Assembly (NCBI GenBank): GCA_917880885.1
Contig: OU862920.1
Location: 41,699,019-41,763,018 of the forward strand
Reading direction: 5' to 3'
From: Limnephilus marmoratus
Lineage: Eukaryota > Arthropoda > Insecta > Trichoptera > Limnephilidae
DNA length: 64,000 nt
Below, one piece after another: positions 42,863-53,763 of the stretch (positions are counted from its first letter, which is position 1; the number at the start of each line of letters is the position of its first letter). The notes under the pieces were generated by a model that was not told the DNA's origin, did no database searches, and saw nothing but the letters and a program-made list of their open reading frames with translations. The position numbers and the translations under genes are program-made.

Positions 42863-45014
42863 CCGCATTTTATCATTAATACATTTATATATCTGGTATC
42901 TCATCATCTATTTATCATACATAATATACTTCAAATTTCGATTACCATTACACGGGCACGTGCCTGGTGTGTTAGTCGATAATCATGTAAAAACCTTTTT
43001 ACGAAGAACTTATTTAAATAAAGAAAATAAACTGTGTAAAATATTCATCTCTATTCTAGGTTATTTAAATATTCTAACAATTTTGCTCGTACATCCTGGA
43101 TTATTTAGTTCCGATTTACTTTTATTCTGGTATTCGACTAATTTATTATTCTCATTTTTAAAGTGCAGTTTTCAAAGCAGCGTAACTCCGCACAGGATGG
43201 TATGAGGGCAGGCAAGTCGTCCCATTACCTATTCACTTGGCGTATATGTCGGTCCTTCTCCGCCGGCGCCGTGACCCACTTCGGCATTTCATTACTCCAG
43301 TTGACACTGGCAATATGTATAATGTCCGCATTTCCAGGAATTTGACATTTTGACAAAGAGGAAAATGCAATTATATATATACATAAATATATCAACGTTG
43401 AAATGTGTCCAGGACGAAACACGATGGCACCTCTTTGCAGCCACGGAAAGCCGCCCCTATCAAATTGTGTTTGTATTTGGCTAACCGTTGTAGTAAACCT
43501 TGTAAAGCTATTTATGATAGTGGTAGATGAATTTATTATTTCCTTGCCCATTTTATCCCTCATAAATTTAATCTTATATCGTGGATCGAATGAAGGACGA
43601 TATCGGATGGAATGGAGGTTATCCACCACTTACCCGCCCTGGTATAAGTAACATAAGGACTCTATTTTCTTTAAATGAATGAATCTACATTTAATTTTGA
43701 ATGAATCTAGACCTCCAGTTTCCCTGCATACGTTGTTAGTAATCAGTATGTAAGTGTTTAGCGGGAAATACGTGAATGAAGGACAGCAAATAACTATTGT
43801 TGCATTCCGAGCATCGAAAGTCTGCCATCATACTTTACGCTTTTTCCACAAAAGCGTGCGTACACACTAGCGATGTGTAGGTTCAGCTGGAGTGGGCTCT
43901 TGAACTCGGGTTCTTCGCGGGAAGCGGATTTTACTTCAACTCCCTTTGAAATCGACTACTCCCAGAAAACCCGGTCCAGAATGCGGACCCAAACCCGGAA
44001 CTCGGAGCCGGAACCCGAATGCCTCCACTGGCGTCCCGGGGTCCGCGGTTCGTGCCACTCGCGATGCGTGAGGTACGGCTCCGGGCAACCCGTGCATCCC
44101 GGTAGCCGCAACAATATCCAGTACCCAGCCCGCACCCAAAAACTCGGACCCGGGACCTTCTCCTAGAACGCGAGTACTTTTAAAAGGAAGCACGCCTCGG
44201 AGGCCTCCGGCAGAACTCACCCACCTCTAGTACATACGCACATAATAGACAAGACAACAAAGATAAATTGTAAATTGTCGGTAGAGTTCTGCCGCTGAGA
44301 GCTCCATTGTAAATTGTAACCTCTTTGTTACACGTAACAGAGCTTCAAGCGGTATATCTATTCTTGGCATTTACTTTATTACCTAGCTCCAACACGGGTG
44401 ACCCTGAAGTCTCACCAGGTCACATAAATAATTACTGAAAGTTTTAGGGAGGGTAGATAATCTTAACATTATTCCCTCGTTCCTTCCAAGCCGTCAAAAA
44501 CTTAATCTTTCAGACTAACTTTTCATTTCGCTCGCCCGACTGAGTCAAATGGCCGTTCTGACCTTTCTGATATATTCCTTTCGTAGAACAGGAAAAGTTC
44601 GTCAACTTGACGTCACTATATTGTTCGGCGAAAAATAGTCTCGGCGCTTCGCTGCAAACAGCTTGTGTAAACTTTTGCACGTACGGTATTTTCCAGCAGA
44701 AAAATGCTCCCAAATATTGACTCGAGATTAGCATTAGGATTTCGCGCCCGACTAGAACTCTTTTTGTTTGAGTAACATAGAGTAACTTAGCGCTCGGATT
44801 TAACTCGGTTTATTTGTGCAGCTTAATCTTTCTGCATTTTTTTCTGTCCTCGTGATTATATCGTAATAATTATATTAATTGGCTACTTTTCTAAGCTGTC
44901 TTTTGTATAATATTATCTTAATTCACTTGCATCTGTTATTTATTCTATCCCATCCACATCCAATCCCATCTGCAGCACATCACATCTCTCTAACAAATAT
45001 TGCGCTTTTATTCG
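42863..45014. other. Unassigned stretch with a GC-rich segment
   Basis: The 43890-44165 segment is a degenerate mixture of CCCGGA/ACTCGG-type short repeats with a fortuitous open frame. Frames at 42852 and 43225 show no domain. No gene is supported. Confidence 0.35.
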
Positions 45015-45317
45015 TCATATTTGTAAGTTAAAATTCCTTTCACCCAGGCATCATGTGTTCAATTCATCGGCTGGCTAAGTCCTCCATCGCGAAACAAGCA
45101 ACATTTTCCGCTTTGTGTGGTGGTAGTAGGAGTTTTTTTTTTAAAGAAAAACAAACATTCCCGGGTTACGAATAACAATGTTTGAAAATCTCCTACTACC
45201 ACCATAGAAAGCCGTAAATGTTGGTTATGTTGTGATGGAGGACTTGGTCAGCCGAGGAATCGAACACGCGACGCTCGGGTGGGAACCAAGCGCTATGCCC
45301 ACTCAACCACTGACCGG
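45015..45317. repeat. Inverted pair of tRNA-derived SINE copies
   Basis: The left arm (about 45020-45137) and right arm (about 45178-45317, minus) match inversely through GTGTTCRATTC, TCGGCTG, AAGTCCTCCATC, AACATTT and GTGGTGGTAGTAGGAG. The loop is about 40 bp. The right arm keeps a full tRNA-like head (45247-45317, minus) with a GGTCAGT/GCTGACC acceptor stem and a CCC anticodon (Gly-like). The left arm retains only the T-arm side. Confidence 0.65.
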
Positions 45318-45336
45318 TCAAATATTTCTTAAAAAA

Positions 45337-45572
45337 ATCGAGTGCAGTTTACACGCGGTATAAGCGACACTTTACCAAAATAATCTCAACAGGCCAACGA
45401 GCGCAGACCTAGCGTCATTTCCGTTTCATAACTCAACCAATAGGAGCCTTGAAAAGTGACATCATAATCAAAGTGGCAGTTTGATACTTCGAAGGTTCTG
45501 TAATGCGTCATTTCCGTTTCATCCGAATTTCAAATAACACCGGGGCTAATGAAGTTTCACTTAAAAAAAAGT
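45337..45572 (+). repeat. Family B repeat
   Basis: Full-length copy: CGAGTGCAGTTTACACGCGG at the start, CAACCAATAGGAGCC and TTTCATCCGAATTTC inside, GAAGTTTCACTT plus A residues at the end. Confidence 0.8.
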
Positions 45573-45574
45573 AT

Positions 45575-45825
45575 TTGATTCGCTTGATCATGCCATGTCT
45601 GGGACATCCCCTTCTTCTTCTTCCACTCACTTGCGTGCCATATATTCATCTGATACCCTTTCCCCGTCCACGCTTTACATTTACAAACTACCTATCTATG
45701 TTTGCCGAACAGATCTGGGGAGGAACTTCATTGATAAGCTGGTATTTCCCAATCTTGTCTTTTTCTCCCAATTTCCCCACTCTCGCAACAATCCCAAAGT
45801 TGGGGAATTGATAGTCTAACCGTCA
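45575..45825 (-). pseudogene. Degraded LINE/family E composite
   Basis: 45575-45685 parallels the LINE fragment at 33470-33545 (GATTCRCTTG, CCATGTCT, GGGCGTCCCC/GGGACATCCCC, TTCCACTCAC). 45710-45825 resembles family E (CCCAATTT, AGTTGGGGAATTGATAGTC). This repeats the LINE-E association seen at 33305-33850. Confidence 0.45.
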
Positions 45826-46387
45826 TCGGACAGAATGTTATCATAACATAGTTTAATTACCTTCAAAATACTTAGATTTCACATAGAGTAAACACAGCGA
45901 TGTCTGGTATTTACATAACACCTGTTACGGGCTGTGGCAGTGACGTTAGATTATTTTGGGAAAATGTCGTTTAATTTAATAATAATAGGAGTTAAAATAA
46001 CTTTACGAAGAGTAGGAATCTCATCATCGTCTGGTTACACAATAGCTGTTCTCCCTTCTTTTCTCCACCAGATCCTGCCTTCTCTCCATTATGAAGCGAC
46101 GTATTCATAATTTCCGGCCCCAGATCGGGCGGCTATAGATATTCGTACCATACAGGCTGTAACACGACATATCCGAAAGTTTTTAAAAGAGCCTATTTGG
46201 AGTACAAAATTCAGATGGCATTTTCTTCGATTAAAAAAAAAATAATTTTAGCCATTGCCTAGAATTTTAGTCCAGCCCATTGAAAGCCCACCCCCGCACC
46301 ATCCCTTACTGTCCAGAGGTGTCTGATGAGGACGATATGAACCGCGTGGTACAAGTGGGCTGGCTTTAAGTTCTTGACGATACGTGA
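45826..46387. other. Unassigned DNA
   Basis: No supported feature. Confidence 0.35.
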
Positions 46388-46592
46388 AATATTAAAAAAA
46401 AACAGAGTGTGCAATTTACACGCGGTAGAAGTGAAAACTAAAGTAGACAAGAGTGGGGAGGCTACGAAGCACCCACAAAGACCGATTATTCTATCGCATT
46501 TTCTCGCAGGCTAAATCCTACGTGTTTGTCTCTTTTTTAGTGTCGCTTTTTCATTTCATCTGCTGCTAAAAAAGTTTTCACTTTGTTGAAAC
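46388..46592 (+). repeat. Family A repeat
   Basis: Start CAGAGTGTGCAATTTACACG, GACAAGAGTGGGGAGGCTACG, CGCAGGCTAAATCC, TTAGTGTCGC and end AAAAAGTTTTCACTTT. It faces an inverted copy 40 bp downstream. Confidence 0.8.
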
Positions 46593-46629
46593 AAAAATGT
46601 CACTGGAAACCAAATTGAAATTAACATTT

Positions 46630-46805
46630 TTGAAGTTAAAACGTCTTTAGCACCGTTGGATTTGAAACTCGATGAAACGGAAATGAGCGACACTAAAAAC
46701 AGACAAAATTTAGCCTGCGAGAGAATGTGATAGACTAATCGGTGTCATCTTTGTACGGTGCTTCGTAACATATCGGCCTCCTCTTTGTGCGGTGCTTCGT
46801 AAAAA
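46630..46805 (-). repeat. Family A repeat, inverted
   Basis: The minus copy runs GAAGTTAAAACGTCTTTAGC to GGTGCTTCGTAA, with a short internal duplication of CTTTGTRCGGTGCTTCGTAA. With the 46388 copy it forms an inverted pair. Confidence 0.75.
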
Positions 46806-47473
46806 TAAAATAATTTTTAAACTTGTTAACATTATTATTATTAATAAACTCTACAAATATCCTACTCCTGATACTTTGCATTAGTCTCATTCTCTAGAAC
46901 TTTAGCTTTTTGAAGGTTTCACATGATTTTTTATCTTCATATTTGAATGGTCATGTCTTTACACCCTGTGTATTAATACCTCCCCATTAGGACGCACAAC
47001 TGACTCCCCCGGCGGATTGAAACGAAGAAGAGTTATTTCCGCCGCCAGATGGGCGCACCGGGCTGTAAACACGTGCCCGGGCGCAGGCAGCCGAATGGAT
47101 AATTAAATTCGCCAACCGCCTCTGTCTGGACTGGCCGGTGTTTTCGCTGGCCAACAATAACTTACTCCGGTCCGCGATAATCCGACTGACCCCTCCTCTA
47201 TCTTCCCATGTACGGGCGCTTCAAAGCCTTTGCTAATTTCCGTACTATCTCCGCTTGAAATTTGTGGTGTTATTATTAGCCTCTGCAGTATGTTCGTGCC
47301 CCGTACGTGTCGTAATCCTCAATTAACTGCCGCTCTCCCGAGTCTGGACTATCTTGTCGATTTGCCGTGTAACATATCATAAAATGGCCATGTGTTAATG
47401 ACAATTGTGATCTTAGATGGTAGTCTCTAAAACTGATGTGTTAATACTACTAACAATTAAATATTTTTTCTTT
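46806..47473. other. Apparently unique, partly GC-rich DNA
   Basis: The 46985-47350 part is GC-rich and not repeated elsewhere in the window. No convincing frame or splice pair was found. It may be an intronic regulatory or ancient sequence. Confidence 0.3.
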
Positions 47474-47702
47474 TGAAGTGAAAACTTCTTTTGCACCGTT
47501 ATGATTTAAAACTCGGTGAATCGAAAAGTAGCGACATTAAAAAGAGGCAACGCATACATCTATAGGATTTCGCCTGCGAGAGAATGAGATAATAGATTCG
47601 GTCTCCTCTGTGTGCAGTGCTTTGTAGCCTCCCCACTCTTGTTTACTTCAGTGTTCTGAAGGTTTCACTTCTACCGCGTATGAATTGCACACTCTGATAT
47701 TT
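47474..47702 (-). repeat. Family A repeat with possible target duplication
   Basis: Full-length copy: GAAGTGAAAACTTCTTTTGC through CTCCCCACTCTTGTTTACTT to GAATTGCACACTC. ATATTTTTT lies at both borders, a possible 9-bp duplication, though in low-complexity sequence. Confidence 0.75.
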
Positions 47703-47872
47703 TTTGACACAAATTAGTATTGCCCCGTTACTTGTAGAAAATATTTAATAGTTATAAATTTTTTTAGTTTTGAAAAACTTTCAAATGCCTCCATAATGCA
47801 TTTTGGTTTGGACATGGTAACTTTTCATAACTATCCGAATTGTATTGTATGAATGTTAGTATCGTTGACACC

Positions 47873-47942
47873 CTCCGTGATCGAGGGGTAAGGCTCTCGA
47901 CTAGCGATCTTGAGGACCCGGTTTCAAATCCCGGCGTGCGCA
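47873..47942 (+). repeat. tRNA-derived SINE head
   Basis: CTCCGTGATCGAGGGGTAAGG (box A region) and CCCGGTTTCAAATCCCGG (T arm with a perfect 5-bp stem). It is the third member with 18815 and 33182, and the family J repeat follows at 47950. Confidence 0.7.
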
Positions 47943-47949
47943 GTTATAG

Positions 47950-48150
47950 TTGTGAAAAAATTCACAATGTTTCTTTAAATGATACTTAAGATACGTTCCA
48001 CGAGTTTTTTGCTCTATTTTAAACGAGTCGTGTTTCATTAAACATTTTCGCATGGATTTTGACGCTTTAAATGTTAACGCTTTCCTCTAACATTCGTAAT
48101 TACATATCTCTCCATCTTTTTCTTTTTGTGTCGGTTGCGGGGCCTTAAAT
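47950..48150. repeat. Family J repeat
   Basis: Same block order as 12820 and 32155, here directly behind a tRNA-like head. This suggests J is the body of a tRNA-headed SINE or composite. Confidence 0.6.
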
Positions 48151-48169
48151 TATTCTGTAGTTTATTATT

Positions 48170-48300
48170 TAAACCTCTGTTTTTCTGTAATTTATTTAAT
48201 ATGTTTTATAACATTCCTGATGAAGATTCAGGTCGAACCGAAACCGGTTGGTTAAAGATATGTGTATAATAAAGTGGAATTAATTATTATGTATAAAATA
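48170..48300 (+). mobile_element. Penelope-like element 3' end fragment
   Basis: It carries CCTGATGAAG ... CGAACCGAAACCGGTTGG followed by TATAATAAAGTGGAAT, the same arrangement as at 53771 and 24783. No coding sequence precedes it. Confidence 0.5.
48217..48249 (+). ncRNA. Hammerhead-like motif
   Basis: A perfect CTGATGA core at 48217-48223 is followed after one extra A by a weak GATTC/GAACC stem (one A-C mismatch), then GAAA, a minimal AC[CG]GT helix III and T at the cleavage position. It fits a decayed type I hammerhead. Confidence 0.45.
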
Positions 48301-48702
48301 TAATTATTATTTAATGTAGCCTTCGAGGTGGTATATTACTAAAATAGCGCGCTAGAAATTATCCACACATATTATAATATCTGCTATTTACATCTGCTCG
48401 ACTGTCAGAAACTTGTGTAGGCTAAATGAGGGGGAGATAGCACAAAATGACATGACACCCTTTAACATGGTTAATTAATTAATTGACAGTAGGTTTTACT
48501 AATTAATTACATAATTCAGATGGGCTTCGTCACAGGTGTGCTCGAACTGAAAATACTGGCAGCGCTGATTAATAGTACGATGGCGCCAATTTGTTTTTCC
48601 GATTAAAACGACGGGATTTCTTGTTCTGTATTGACGTAACCGTGTTAGTTTTACATTAATTGCACGGACGAAAACATGTGAAATTTCAGTTGATGATTTA
48701 AA
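48301..48702. other. Unassigned DNA
   Basis: A 106-codon minus frame at 48499 shows no domain. Nothing is supported. Confidence 0.35.
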
Positions 48703-49267
48703 TCTAATATATAAAATTCTCGTGTCACGGTGTTTGTTACCATACTCCTCCGAAACGGCTGGACCAATTTTGATGAAATTTTGTGTGCTTATCTGGTAGG
48801 TCTGAGAATCGACCAACATCTATTTTTCATACCCCTAAAAGTAAAGGGTGTTCCACTCCGAAGAAAATTATTTTCCCCATACATTTTGTATGGAATGAAT
48901 TCTCCTATTTTGAAAGAACTGCAGCAATATTGTAAGGGGTATAATATTGAACTGTGAACCGGGGGAGGGGGGTGGGGGGGAGGGGGGGGGGGGGGGAGGA
49001 GGGGGGGGGGGAGGTTGGGGGAGGGGGGGTGGGGGGGAGGGGGAGGGGGGGAAAGGAACTCAGGAAGGGGGGTTAGCGGGACGGGGGAAGGGGAGAAGTG
49101 GAGTGGGGAGAGGGAGAGGGAACGCGAGAGGGGAAAGGATACGCAGGGAGAAACAATTTAGATCAAGGTATGGTATACGCAGGGAGAAACAATTTAGATC
49201 AATTCAGCTAATAAGTTGACAACAGTTTTTGATTCTGAGGCGGTACGAAGTTCTCCGGATCAGCTAG
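48703..49267 (+). mobile_element. Non-autonomous Helitron with long G tract
   Basis: It starts TCTAATATATAAAATTCTCG after A and ends CTCCGGATCAGCTAG followed by T, both canonical. The interior 48955-49120 is a very long G-rich purine tract on +. A duplicated block GCAGGGAGAAACAATTTAGA (49144, 49178) follows. Confidence 0.8.
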
Positions 49268-49367
49268 TAAAGAAATAAAAATATCGTTTTTGTCGGTGAG
49301 AGTTATTTGTTCCGAAATAATTATATGTTGTTAGTTTTGTCTCCCGTCCTAAGTTGGAAACAGCCGA

Positions 49368-49640
49368 TTTTTGAAGTGAAACTTTTTTAGCAGCGGTGTG
49401 ATTTGGATTTCGGATGAAACGGAAATGACAATAAATTTGTGCACCTGTGACGCATCAACTGCACTCATCGGCCGCTTTAATAATGGTGTTACTTTTAAAA
49501 TCTCCTATTGGTTGAGATAAGAAACGGAAATTACGCGAGGTCTGCGCTCATTGGTCGCTTTGATTATGACCTCACTTTTCAAGTTTTGGTTGAGATTGTT
49601 TTGGTAAAGTTTCGCTTCTACCGCGTGTAAACTGCACTCG
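49368..49640 (-). repeat. Family B repeat
   Basis: On the minus strand it runs CGAGTGCAGTTTACACGCGG ... CCAATGAGCGCAGACC ... to AAAAAGTTTCACTTC, full length. Confidence 0.8.
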
Positions 49641-49741
49641 AATTTTTATTTTATTTTAAAGTTTCTCATATAAATGCATTCGAAAAATCATTACCTACCT
49701 TATAATTCAAACCACCCTACCACCAAACTATATGAAATACT

Positions 49742-49972
49742 CACTGCACACGCGGTAGAATTGAAACCTTCAGAAAACTACAGTAGACATGAGTGGGAAG
49801 GCTGGAAGCACCGCACAGAGAGGAGACCGATTATACTATCTCATACTCGCAAGTTAAATCCTATAATAATCCTGTAATCCATGCGCTTGTCCCTTTTTAG
49901 TATTGCTATTTTTCGTTTCATCAAGTTTCAAATCACAACTGTGCTAAAGAAGTTTTCACTACTATTTCTATT
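49742..49972 (+). repeat. Family A repeat
   Basis: It runs from CACTGCACACGCGGTAGAATTG to AAGAAGTTTTCACTAC. With 49368 (minus) it makes a head-to-head pair that mixes families. Confidence 0.8.
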
Positions 49973-50046
49973 TCACTACTATTTCTTAATACATTTGTAG
50001 GTGCGTATTTCTTAATACATTTATCGAATCAACCTTCTGTTATTAA

Positions 50047-50412
50047 TCTATTAATATAAATAAAAATGAATCGCCGAAATGTATGTACGCGCATAACTTC
50101 CGAACGACTGCACCAAATTGGATATTTTTTTGTGTTGGTTATTGTCAGGACAAGGTTTGCATAAAACTACTGGTGAACTCTGGCATTATAAAATTTGTAT
50201 TCAAAATTGGATTAGGTCGCACGCGAGCTGTTTGAAAACTGAATGTACCGGGGCTGAACGCATGGAATGCGGGACGGGGAGGGGAACTCGGGAGGAGAAG
50301 GGGACGCGGGAGAGGATGGGGAGGCGGAAGGGGAACGGGACGAATGGGAAAGGATACGCAGGGAGAAACAATTTATTAATTGGCATAGCAACGCATGCCG
50401 GGAACCAGCAAG
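50047..50412 (+). mobile_element. Near-complete non-autonomous Helitron
   Basis: It starts TCTATTAATATAAATAAAAA after A. The first part matches Helitron 36913 closely. The interior has a GGGA-rich tract (50265-50370). It ends GCAACGCATGCCGGGAACCAG then CAAG instead of CTAG, followed by T. Confidence 0.75.
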
Positions 50413-51099
50413 TTTAAAATAAAAAACCCTCGCCACTACTGGATCAATTATTGTACTATGTCAAGATAACATTATTGCAATTTTAAATTCATTGAATTTA
50501 TGGGAATTTTATTAGAGATCCCCAGAAAAGCGCTTGACAATATTCAATCCTGACGCTTTGATGTGATCTGTTTGCCTGCCTGTGTGTCGTTCACTCGGTT
50601 CGATTACCCCGCGGCCTTGTGGCGGTCTGATTAGATCCCCCCCCCCCCCCCCAATCTCCCAATCTCTAGTCTAACCGCCCCCTATCGGGAAATCTTTTCC
50701 CTTTTAATAATGCTAACGTCAAAGTCAGCCGACCAACTGCAGCGGCTGATTGAAAACCCGCCCGACCACGAGTCTAGTATTGTTCCTGCGTCGTATGGGT
50801 ACTTTGAACTTTGAAGTGGCCAACTCGTTAGCCGCTGAAAGGAAACCAAATAATCGAAATGAAACAGGAATTTACCATTGCGCTTTTAACTTCCCTCCAT
50901 CGAAGGGGATTAAATTCTAGACACGTTTTTTCAACGGCACTTTGACTTTAAAGTTAGAAAAAATTTGTGAATAAAACTGTTTTCCGTCTCTATGCGACAG
51001 TTTTAATTGCAGTGGAATGACTATCTTAGGTTGCAAAGATTCTGAAACGCGCTCTGGCTACACGAAATTTGCATAACTAATAATTTAAATTTTATTTTT
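50413..51099. other. Unassigned DNA
   Basis: GC-balanced part at 50560-50800 with a C run near 50640. No gene is supported. Confidence 0.3.
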
Positions 51100-51299
51100 T
51101 TATTTTATTTAAATGACAATATAAGGATAACGTAAAATTACAAAATAAGTAAAAAATACCAATATAGTGGTTTGTTTACAGTCCTCCTCACTAGGTATTC
51201 CTGTTCCGAGGCGGACTGTATGTTGCTGAATGGGTGTAGATTTTTATTTCCTCATCTTCTAGTTTCTTGATTTTCATAAAATAACAATAAATAAAATAA

Positions 51300-52195
51300 A
51301 AGTATTTATGTTGTTTGTCTGCAGGTTGTATTGGGGTTACTTCATTATTTTAATGATTTCCTCATCTTCCTGTTTACTTAACTATAATTTCAAGTTTTTT
51401 TTAAACATTTGTTTCTCCATGGTGTTCTTAATTTCAATTGGAAGGGCATTATATAATTTTGTAGCATGGAAATTATGGTTTTTCTGGCCAAAAGATGTGT
51501 TTAATTGCGGGATGTTCAGTAGTTTTGAGGATTTTGACCTTGTAGTGTAGGTGTGTTGGTCAGCAAGGTATTCATATTTTTCTTTGAATTTGAGTAGTGC
51601 ATTTTTTGAGTATAATTTAATAATGCTGAACACATTAAAGTTTTTAAAATTTTCTTTTGATGGAGTTTTTATGGGCACTTTTAGGATTGTTTTTATTATT
51701 GCCTTTTGCGTTCTAGCTAGCTGCTTGATGTGAATGTTTGAGGCAGTTCCCCATCCTATAATCCCATATTCTATGCGTGATTGGCAAAGAGCATAGTAGA
51801 CTTTATATAGATCATTTTTATTAAGTATATTGCGTATGTTTCTAAAGAAGTACATGAGCTTTGTAAGTTTCTTTGTGATGCTATTTATGTGGGAGTCCCA
51901 TCGAAGATTTTCATCGATTTCAATGCCGAGATATTTTATGTTTTTAGAATGTGTTATGGTGGGGCAGTGGCATGATTGGGTTAAGTCTTTTCCTTGACAA
52001 TCGTGTAATTTAAGAGCATAATCCTCTGCTGGTTGTCCTCTAGCCGTTATAGAAAAGTTAAATATTTAGTTTTGTTAACATTAAGTGTAAGTGAGTTTTG
52101 CTTAAGCCATTTTTGCAGAAGTACAAGTCCGTGTTCAGCATCTTTGAAAGTGGTTAACCAATCACTTTCAATTTCATTAAATAAAATGACAGATA
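51300..52195 (-). pseudogene. Jockey/CR1-like LINE, 3' part of ORF2
   Basis: The minus strand encodes, in order, DWLTTFKDAEHGLVLLQKW, LNVNKTKYL, then after a frame disruption near 52060 KNIKYLGIEIDENLRWDSH, YFFRNIRNILNKNDLYKVYY, CQSRIEYGIIGWG, IKTILKVP, TTRSKSSKLLNIP and LYNALPIEIKN. These are the segments following YADD in Jockey/CR1-type reverse transcriptases (the K-C/K-x-N-x-x-K-T-K-Y motif, YLG-I, the SRIEYGIIGWG block). The catalytic core and endonuclease are absent. It is a 5'-truncated, mutated copy. Confidence 0.8.
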
Positions 52196-52589
52196 ATAAA
52201 ATCATTTGTTTTTATATGAACAGGACGTTAAATTATAAGTTGATCATAATGCTTTCAAACACTCACATTTTAAAGATGATATCCAATAGCAAACAATGTT
52301 TTTCTTGCGTTCATTTACATTCATTACCTACTTACACTGTTTAAGCCACATTTTTTTTTGATTCACGGGTTTAAAGTTTAACACAACAGATATCAACCAT
52401 TTATCCTACATTAAGAGTTGTTTATTAGTTGCGTGAAAAATGACGTATTCGTTTATTAATTATTTTTATTTGAAACAAAATACATTAAAAAACGCAAGAA
52501 AAGACAATACCTTTATAATACTTCTGTGTAATTAATTATATTTTTTATTTTCAAGTTTTCAAACCTCTAATTTTAATATTTAATTTGAA

Positions 52590-52735
52590 GGCAATATTAG
52601 CGAAACTCAATCGAAATTCTGAAACTGAAAAAGATACGTCCACATCTAGGAATCGAACCCTGTACCTTAGCCTTGCCGGGCGTTCAACTGAGCTAATGTG
52701 TCCCTATCTGATTCGGTCATATTGAACTGTATTTA
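52590..52735 (-). repeat. tRNA-like head fused to Penelope-like sequence, left arm
   Basis: Minus copy of the unit at 52908: AATATGACCGAATCAGATAG, then GGGACACATTAGCTCAGTTG (box A region), CAGGGTTCGATTCCTAG (box B region), then TCGATTGAGTTTCGCTAATA. The tRNA-like part is 52637-52704. Confidence 0.65.
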
Positions 52736-52907
52736 CCAGAAAAGTCAATAGATGTCGTATATTAAAATAAAATATGGATGCATTTATCCGAGACACTTTC
52801 TAGATAGCATTTAGTTCGGGTTGAATCTTGCAATCATACACAAAGATAGCAGCCAATAAAAATATGCATTAAGAAAATGAAGATAATAATGATAGTTCTT
52901 ATTCGAA

Positions 52908-53072
52908 GTATGATTTGGTTAAATATGACCGAATCTGATAGGGACATATTAGCTTAGTTGATAGAGCACCGCCCCGGCAAGTCTTAGGTTCCATTGCTAG
53001 ATGTGACCGTATATTTTTCTGATTTTTCTATTTCAGATTTTCGACTGAGTATCGCTAATATTGCAGTCAATA
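52908..53072 (+). repeat. tRNA-like head fused to Penelope-like sequence, right arm
   Basis: Plus copy: AATATGACCGAATCTGATAG, GGGACATATTAGCTTAGTTG, TAGGTTCCATTGCTAG (degenerate T arm), then CGACTGAGTATCGCTAATAT, which continues into the Penelope-like reading frame. The tRNA-like part is 52940-53008. Confidence 0.65.
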
Positions 53073-53640
53073 ATGGATATAACACCAATTTAATTGAAAA
53101 CATTCTTAATAAAAAATACAAGAATAAATTCCGTCATATATCTAATCCTGTACAAAAGGCTCAGGAAGAGAAAAAATGAAGGAAATTTATGTATTTTAAT
53201 AATAAAATTTCTAATTCCTTAACAAAGAATGTACCAAATGAAATTCTTCCTGTATTTTATGCAAATAACAAACTTAAAAATTACATTGTAAATAATAAAG
53301 ATTGAGATTCAAAAATGAAAAAATCTGGAATCTATAAATTGAAGTGTAATGATTGTGGTTTCTTTTATGTAGGTAAAACTTCGAAATGAGTATTAAAGAA
53401 CATGTGAAATCTTTAAACAATAACAGTTTCTCGGAGTTTGCCAACCATTTGGTGGAAACCAGTCACACTTTTAACTTCAATAGTGGAATAGAATTAATAC
53501 ATTGTAATGTCAATGGCATTCAGTTGGATAAACTAGAAATTTTAGAAATCCGAAAGAGTGTTAATGCGAATTTGAATACAATTAATAATCAAAAATTGTT
53601 CTTAAATGACCCAATATTAAACCTGTTCCCTTTGTAAATT
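53025..53640 (+). pseudogene. Penelope-like element C-terminal part with GIY-YIG endonuclease
   Basis: Seen in three broken frames: IANIAVNNGYNTNLIENILN; then KSGIYKLKCNDCGFFYVGKT; then SIKEHVKSLNN, FANHLVETSH and LDKLEILEIRK. The G-I-Y ... Y-V-G pair with C-x2-C between is the GIY-YIG endonuclease of Penelope-like retroelements; the reverse transcriptase lies upstream in intact elements and is missing here. In-frame stops near 53179 and 53303 and a frameshift near 53386 make it inactive. Just upstream it is joined to a tRNA-like sequence, and downstream it is followed by a hammerhead-like motif. Confidence 0.8.
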
Positions 53641-53763
53641 GTCCCCCATTGCCCCTCTCTCCTCTACTCGCTCTCATATTTCCATTGATACCATTGTCTA
53701 TGTCTATTATTTTTCAATTGACACCATTGTCTATGTCTATTATTTATAATTATTAGTATCAAT

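Noticed and set aside
43225..43629. 134-codon minus frame
   Set aside because: No domain, no conserved motif; its composition looks like translated non-coding DNA.
43873..44220. Open frames in the CCCGGA-rich segment as a gene
   Set aside because: The segment consists of degenerate short repeats; frames on both strands are by-products.
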